Source: Nitrospirota bacterium (lineage in GTDB: Bacteria > Nitrospirota > Nitrospiria > Nitrospirales > Nitrospiraceae). Taken from it: 9,269 nucleotides of DNA. The position numbers and the translations under genes are program-made. Below, one piece after another: positions 7,484 to 9,269 of this stretch. The notes beneath the pieces were generated by a model. That model ran no database searches. It saw only the letters and a program-made list of their open reading frames with translations, and had not been told where the DNA came from. Numbering within the stretch: the first letter of the stretch is position 1; every line of letters starts with the position of its first letter. The stretch is from contig JAHWYE010000045.1 of assembly GCA_020028195.1 (NCBI GenBank), forward strand, positions 1-9,269. Reading direction: 5' to 3'.

Positions 7484-7801
7484 CTACCTCGCCTGAGCGG
7501 GACGCCGGTCCTCGGAGGCTAGCTCCGCTCCCAGCCGTTGGGTTTTCTCCCGATATCCCAGCTCTTTCGCGAACCGAATGGCGCGCGTCAGCTCGGCCAC
7601 TGCACGGTCGCTGCGTCCAAGAGCCTTATAACTGCGATAGGCCCGTTCACCATAATCCAGCGCCGCTTCCCTGTGCCCCTGCTTCTCCTCGATCCGCGAA
7701 AGGTTCGAGAGATCTGCCGCGATACTCTCTCGGGTTTCCGAGAGCCTGTCCAGCGCCAGCTGTCCCACTACCCACAGACGGCCCGATTTGACACGGCACA
7801 C
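7484..7801 (-). pseudogene. Truncated TPR-repeat protein gene
   Basis: Read on the - strand, an open frame of 105 codons starts at a GTG at 7801 with a TAG directly upstream and no ribosome binding site. From about residue 14 the sequence is tetratricopeptide-like: IAADLSNL...IEEKQGHREAALDYGERAY forms one helical-hairpin repeat and SDRAVAELTRAI...ELGYREK most of another. TPR proteins are protein-protein scaffolds and usually hold many repeats. Here only about two remain, at what looks like the C-terminal end, and no TPR-like sequence continues upstream in any - strand frame up to about 8100. I infer a gene that lost its 5' part near 7760-7765. It converges tail-to-tail with the ATPase gene, 58 bases apart. 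A short functional TPR protein is possible but less likely. Confidence 0.6.
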
Positions 7802-8086
7802 CTAACGTGGTAGGATGCGGCGCTGTACGAGCCACGGTAACTATCCTGCCTCTCGCGCTTTTGCCTCGGTGAGTGCCGTTCCTGCGCGATCGGTTCTCTG
7901 GTGCTCCTACAGCCCATCGCTTCCTTAGTATTGCATGTCGTGCGCGGAGGTAAACTGACCTGACTGTGACATTCGTGCCCGTGATTCCTTGAGCAAGTTC
8001 CATCTGCCGCGGCAGCAACTGGGCGGCAGGGACGGACCAATCAGAAACCCGACTGTGGGACACGGCGGCAGGAGAGAGGAGCACCG
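7802..8086. other. Intergenic stretch without a supported gene
   Basis: I find no convincing coding frame here. It contains a perfect 12-bp palindrome (8004-8015), two copies of GGCGGCAGG (8022-8030 and 8064-8072), and the ribosome binding site GAGAGGAG (8074-8081) of the next gene. No clear -35/-10 pair and no tRNA-like structure were seen. It should contain the promoter of the gene at 8087 and probably the junction where the TPR gene was cut. Confidence 0.5.
8004..8015. promoter_or_regulatory. Perfect 12-bp palindrome, possible operator
   Basis: CTGCCGCGGCAG is its own reverse complement. It lies 71 bases before the ATG at 8087, a distance that suits a regulator-binding site. No protein is proposed for it, and a GC-rich 12-mer palindrome could occur by chance. 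Confidence 0.3.
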
Positions 8087-8392
8087 ATGGGCAAGATGAA
8101 CGCGGACCCGCTCGCCACTCTACCCGATGGCTCACAGTTGCTGGTCAGTACCCAGTATTCCCGCGAGCGCCATTTTACGTGCGAGCTCTATGTGTCCAGC
8201 CCCGGCGTGTCCAGCCCAGGCGAGGAAGGGAGCATCGACCTGAGAGTCATATCGAATCATTGTGACGCCCCAACCTGCCTCGAAGCCCAGGAAATAGCAT
8301 ACAGCTACGCACAACGTCTGTATCCAGGCAAGGCGGACGGAATGAAGAAACCACCATATTTGATCTGGCAGGGACCAGTTCCCAGCATGTGA
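8087..8392 (+). CDS. Small hypothetical protein
   Basis: I do not recognise this 101-residue protein. The start is well supported: GAGAGGAG at 8074-8081 precedes the ATG at 8087 by five bases, whereas an in-frame ATG at 8096 is placed less well. The product looks soluble, with no signal peptide or membrane segment. It has cysteines at 32, 59 and 64, a helical stretch around EAQEIAYSYAQRLYP (66-80), and a C-terminal YLIWQGPVPSM. An exact duplication VSSPG-VSSPG lies at 36-45, encoded by a 15-bp tandem repeat. The beta-like first half, followed by a helix and Pro-rich tail, suggests a single small folded domain, but no function can be assigned. The next small ORF starts 67 bases downstream on the same strand and may be cotranscribed. 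Confidence 0.65.
   Translation: MGKMNADPLATLPDGSQLLVSTQYSRERHFTCELYVSSPGVSSPGEEGSIDLRVISNHCDAPTCLEAQEIAYSYAQRLYPGKADGMKKPPYLIWQGPVPSM
8192..8221 (+). repeat. 15-bp in-frame tandem duplication
   Basis: GTGTCCAGCCCCGGC at 8192-8206 is followed directly by GTGTCCAGCCCAGGC at 8207-8221, with one difference in 15. Both units encode VSSPG, and the difference is silent, so the duplication preserved the frame and the amino-acid sequence. Confidence 0.9.
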
Positions 8393-8459
8393 CCCAGAGA
8401 AGTGAGAGCACCGACCGCACCCGTGTCAAAGAGGGATTCCAGGACAGAAGGAGAAGAGG

Positions 8460-8738
8460 ATGAAGATCGCGATGACGTGGCGTGGAAACAAGATGACAGA
8501 CAGAGGCAAGCGTGTGAGAGAGAAGCCGAAGATCCGATGGCAGTATTTGGGGCTCAAGGACCCGACAGAAGAAAGTCCAGCTCCCTCAATGGATGAGATT
8601 CGGCGTCAAGCCGTGACCCTGTCCAGCCGGGGGCTTGGACAGGTTGTGCGATCGCGTCTTGTCGAGCAAGTCAGGCCAGCCAATGGCGCACGCACTCACG
8701 GCGAAACCCGAGCGCACAAGACGTCGCGCAGTCACTGA
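8460..8738 (+). CDS. Small basic hypothetical protein
   Basis: The frame encodes 92 residues rich in Arg and Lys. AAGGAG at 8448-8453 with six bases of spacing supports the ATG at 8460. An internal ATG at 8493 (MTDRGKRVREK) has no such signal. The first half contains KPKIRWQYLGLKDPTEESPAPSMDEIRR, which looks like real protein sequence. The second half (after about residue 65) drifts into low-complexity Arg/His/Thr-rich sequence, which may mean a frameshifted or decayed end. No domain, signal peptide or membrane segment is seen and I cannot assign a function. It follows the 8087 gene by 67 bases on the same strand. The strong ribosome binding site is the main argument that it is expressed. Confidence 0.45.
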   Translation: MKIAMTWRGNKMTDRGKRVREKPKIRWQYLGLKDPTEESPAPSMDEIRRQAVTLSSRGLGQVVRSRLVEQVRPANGARTHGETRAHKTSRSH

Positions 8739-8784
8739 ATAGGAAACGGTCGTAACTGACTCGATGAAACCATAACGCCCACCC

Positions 8785-8816
8785 ACAGGTCGGGGATACC
8801 GACAAGGCATCCCTGT
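8785..8816. repeat. Hairpin in the gap between small genes
   Basis: ACAG (8785-8788) can pair with CTGT (8813-8816), enclosing a tighter stem GTCGG (8789-8793) with CCGAC (8799-8803) around GGATA. A competing pair, GGGAT (8793-8797) with ATCCC (8809-8813), is also possible. There is no T-tract after it. It may end or stabilise the mRNA of the upstream gene, but support is weak. Confidence 0.3.
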
Positions 8817-8845
8817 CGCTGTCAGATTAGGCGTAATTGCATGCC

Positions 8846-8853
8846 AAGGAGGG
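8846..8853 (+). promoter_or_regulatory. Strong Shine-Dalgarno placing an ATC start codon
   Basis: AAGGAGGG is close to the ideal anti-16S complement. Four bases later comes ATC (8858-8860), in frame with a conserved-looking PGKAT N-terminus. No ATG, GTG or TTG in that frame lies at a usable distance downstream. The in-frame TTG at 8837 lies upstream of the signal, so the signal cannot serve it. The ATG at 8841 is in another frame and soon hits a stop. Confidence 0.6.
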
Positions 8854-8857
8854 AACC

Positions 8858-9046
8858 ATCGCAAGACCAGGGAAAGCGACTCTCACCAAGCGCAGCCGAG
8901 AGCGCGCCAAACAGATGAAGCGGCAAGACAAAGAAGAGCGCCGCGCCCAACGCAAGGCGGAGAAAGCTGATCGCCGTCCGCCCACCGACGGGGAAGATCC
9001 GGACCTCGCAGGTCTCCGATGGGGACCACAAGCCCCGGCCTTCTAG
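8858..9046 (+). CDS. Tiny Lys/Arg-rich conserved-type protein, apparent ATC start
   Basis: Sixty-two residues if translation begins at the ATC at 8858. The sequence reads (M)ARPGKATLTKR, then a charged, almost surely helical Lys/Arg/Glu segment (about 11-40), then the tail GEDPDLAGLRWGPQ (45-58). I recall this architecture, a MARPGKAT- or MAKPGKAT-like start and a DPD-x-AG...GPQ end, from small uncharacterised proteins of Nitrospirota, Myxococcota and relatives; this is memory, not a search. The charge suggests nucleic-acid or ribosome contact, but no function is established. The ideal Shine-Dalgarno at 8846-8853 and the position of the expected first residue agree on the ATC. Alternatives are an upstream TTG at 8837 (69 aa, signal inside the gene), an internal ATG at 8915 that drops the conserved start, or a gene silenced by ATG-to-ATC mutation. 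Confidence 0.65.
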   Translation: MARPGKATLTKRSRERAKQMKRQDKEERRAQRKAEKADRRPPTDGEDPDLAGLRWGPQAPAF

Positions 9047-9114
9047 TCCTTCCTCGACTGTTCCGCTTCATCGTGTCTCGGCCACGAGCCTTACAGATCA
9101 GTCGATACTCACAC

Positions 9115-9255
9115 CTGTCCCCATTTGACCATCGTCCCGTCGACTCTTCAGCCCGATAGAAGATCCCAAGACTTCACCCTGTCCCGCTTCACACACGATG
9201 ATGCATTACTGCAAGATCTAACCCCATCCTTACACAAAGTGCTGTGATCTGTCCC
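9115..9255. repeat. Three CTGTCCC motifs, REP-like remnants
   Basis: CTGTCCC occurs at 9115-9121, 9179-9185 and 9249-9255, spaced 64 and 70 bases apart. Read on the - strand the three contexts are ATGGGGACAGGTG, AGCGGGACAGGGT and ATAGGGACAGATC, which look like diverged copies of one unit. GGGACAG-type units occur in families of short repeats associated with REP-type transposases (RAYTs); that link is from memory. The rest of 9047-9269 has no coding frame or RNA gene that I can see. Confidence 0.4.
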
Positions 9256-9269
9256 TATCCATCGAGTGT

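Noticed and set aside
7647..8135. A 162-codon - strand frame across the gap after the TPR remnant
   Set aside because: It overlaps the TPR frame out of phase and its translation has no TPR pattern or other domain, so it neither continues the TPR gene nor supports a new one.
8402..8596. A 64-codon + strand frame starting at GTG and overlapping the 8460 gene
   Set aside because: It lacks a ribosome binding site and overlaps a frame with a strong one. Its composition is Asp/Glu/Arg low complexity typical of an off-frame reading.
8770..8832. A possible integron attC site between the small genes (TAACGCC...GGCGTAA inverted ends about 60 bases apart)
   Set aside because: The ends read CCATAAC and ATTAGGC. 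The first fails RYYYAAC at two positions, the second fails the G of GTTRRRY, and the two ends pair poorly. No integrase is visible.
9071..9087. TCGTG...CACGA hairpin after the last small gene as a terminator
   Set aside because: The stem is only five pairs with a seven-base loop and no T-tract, too weak to call.

Overview
The window is a high-GC bacterial chromosome segment, dense with genes in its first 7.4 kb and sparse in its last 1.8 kb. The order cdsA-dxr-rseP-proS, all on the + strand, is a widespread bacterial housekeeping arrangement. Two features point, with moderate confidence and without any database search, to Nitrospira (phylum Nitrospirota) or a close neighbour. One is the orphan GAF-containing GspE/PilB ATPase. 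The other is a tiny Lys/Arg-rich protein with a PGKAT start and a DPDLAG...GPQ tail.

Bases 1-4864 are the housekeeping block. They hold the 3' end of cdsA (CDP-diacylglycerol synthase), complete dxr (second step of the MEP isoprenoid pathway), complete rseP (site-2 intramembrane protease with two PDZ domains) and complete proS (prolyl-tRNA synthetase with an inserted editing domain). cdsA and dxr are 35 nt apart and dxr has a good ribosome binding site. The spacers before rseP and proS are instead AT-richer, carry inverted repeats, and have no clear Shine-Dalgarno sequence. A plausible promoter lies just before proS.

Bases 4865-5085 are a regulatory gap. They contain a GC hairpin that may end the proS transcript, one good sigma70-type promoter with a second weaker one behind it, and a 5' leader of about 140 nt with competing GC hairpins. 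This drives a 779-residue ATPase at 5086-7425. The protein has a GAF sensor domain, a MshEN-like module, and a complete T2SS/T4P assembly ATPase with Walker A, Asp box, Walker B, His box and zinc cysteines. The MshEN module keeps the spacing of the c-di-GMP-binding repeats but has lost their signature residues. No pilin, platform or secretin gene is visible, so the ATPase is an orphan here.

Bases 7426-9269 look like an accessory or decaying region. There is an N-terminally truncated TPR gene on the - strand and three small + strand ORFs. The first small gene carries an in-frame 15-bp tandem duplication. The last appears to start at an ATC codon placed correctly behind a strong Shine-Dalgarno. 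The final 160 bases hold three copies of CTGTCCC in similar context, resembling remnants of REP-type repeats. I saw no tRNA, rRNA, CRISPR array, intact transposase or integrase.
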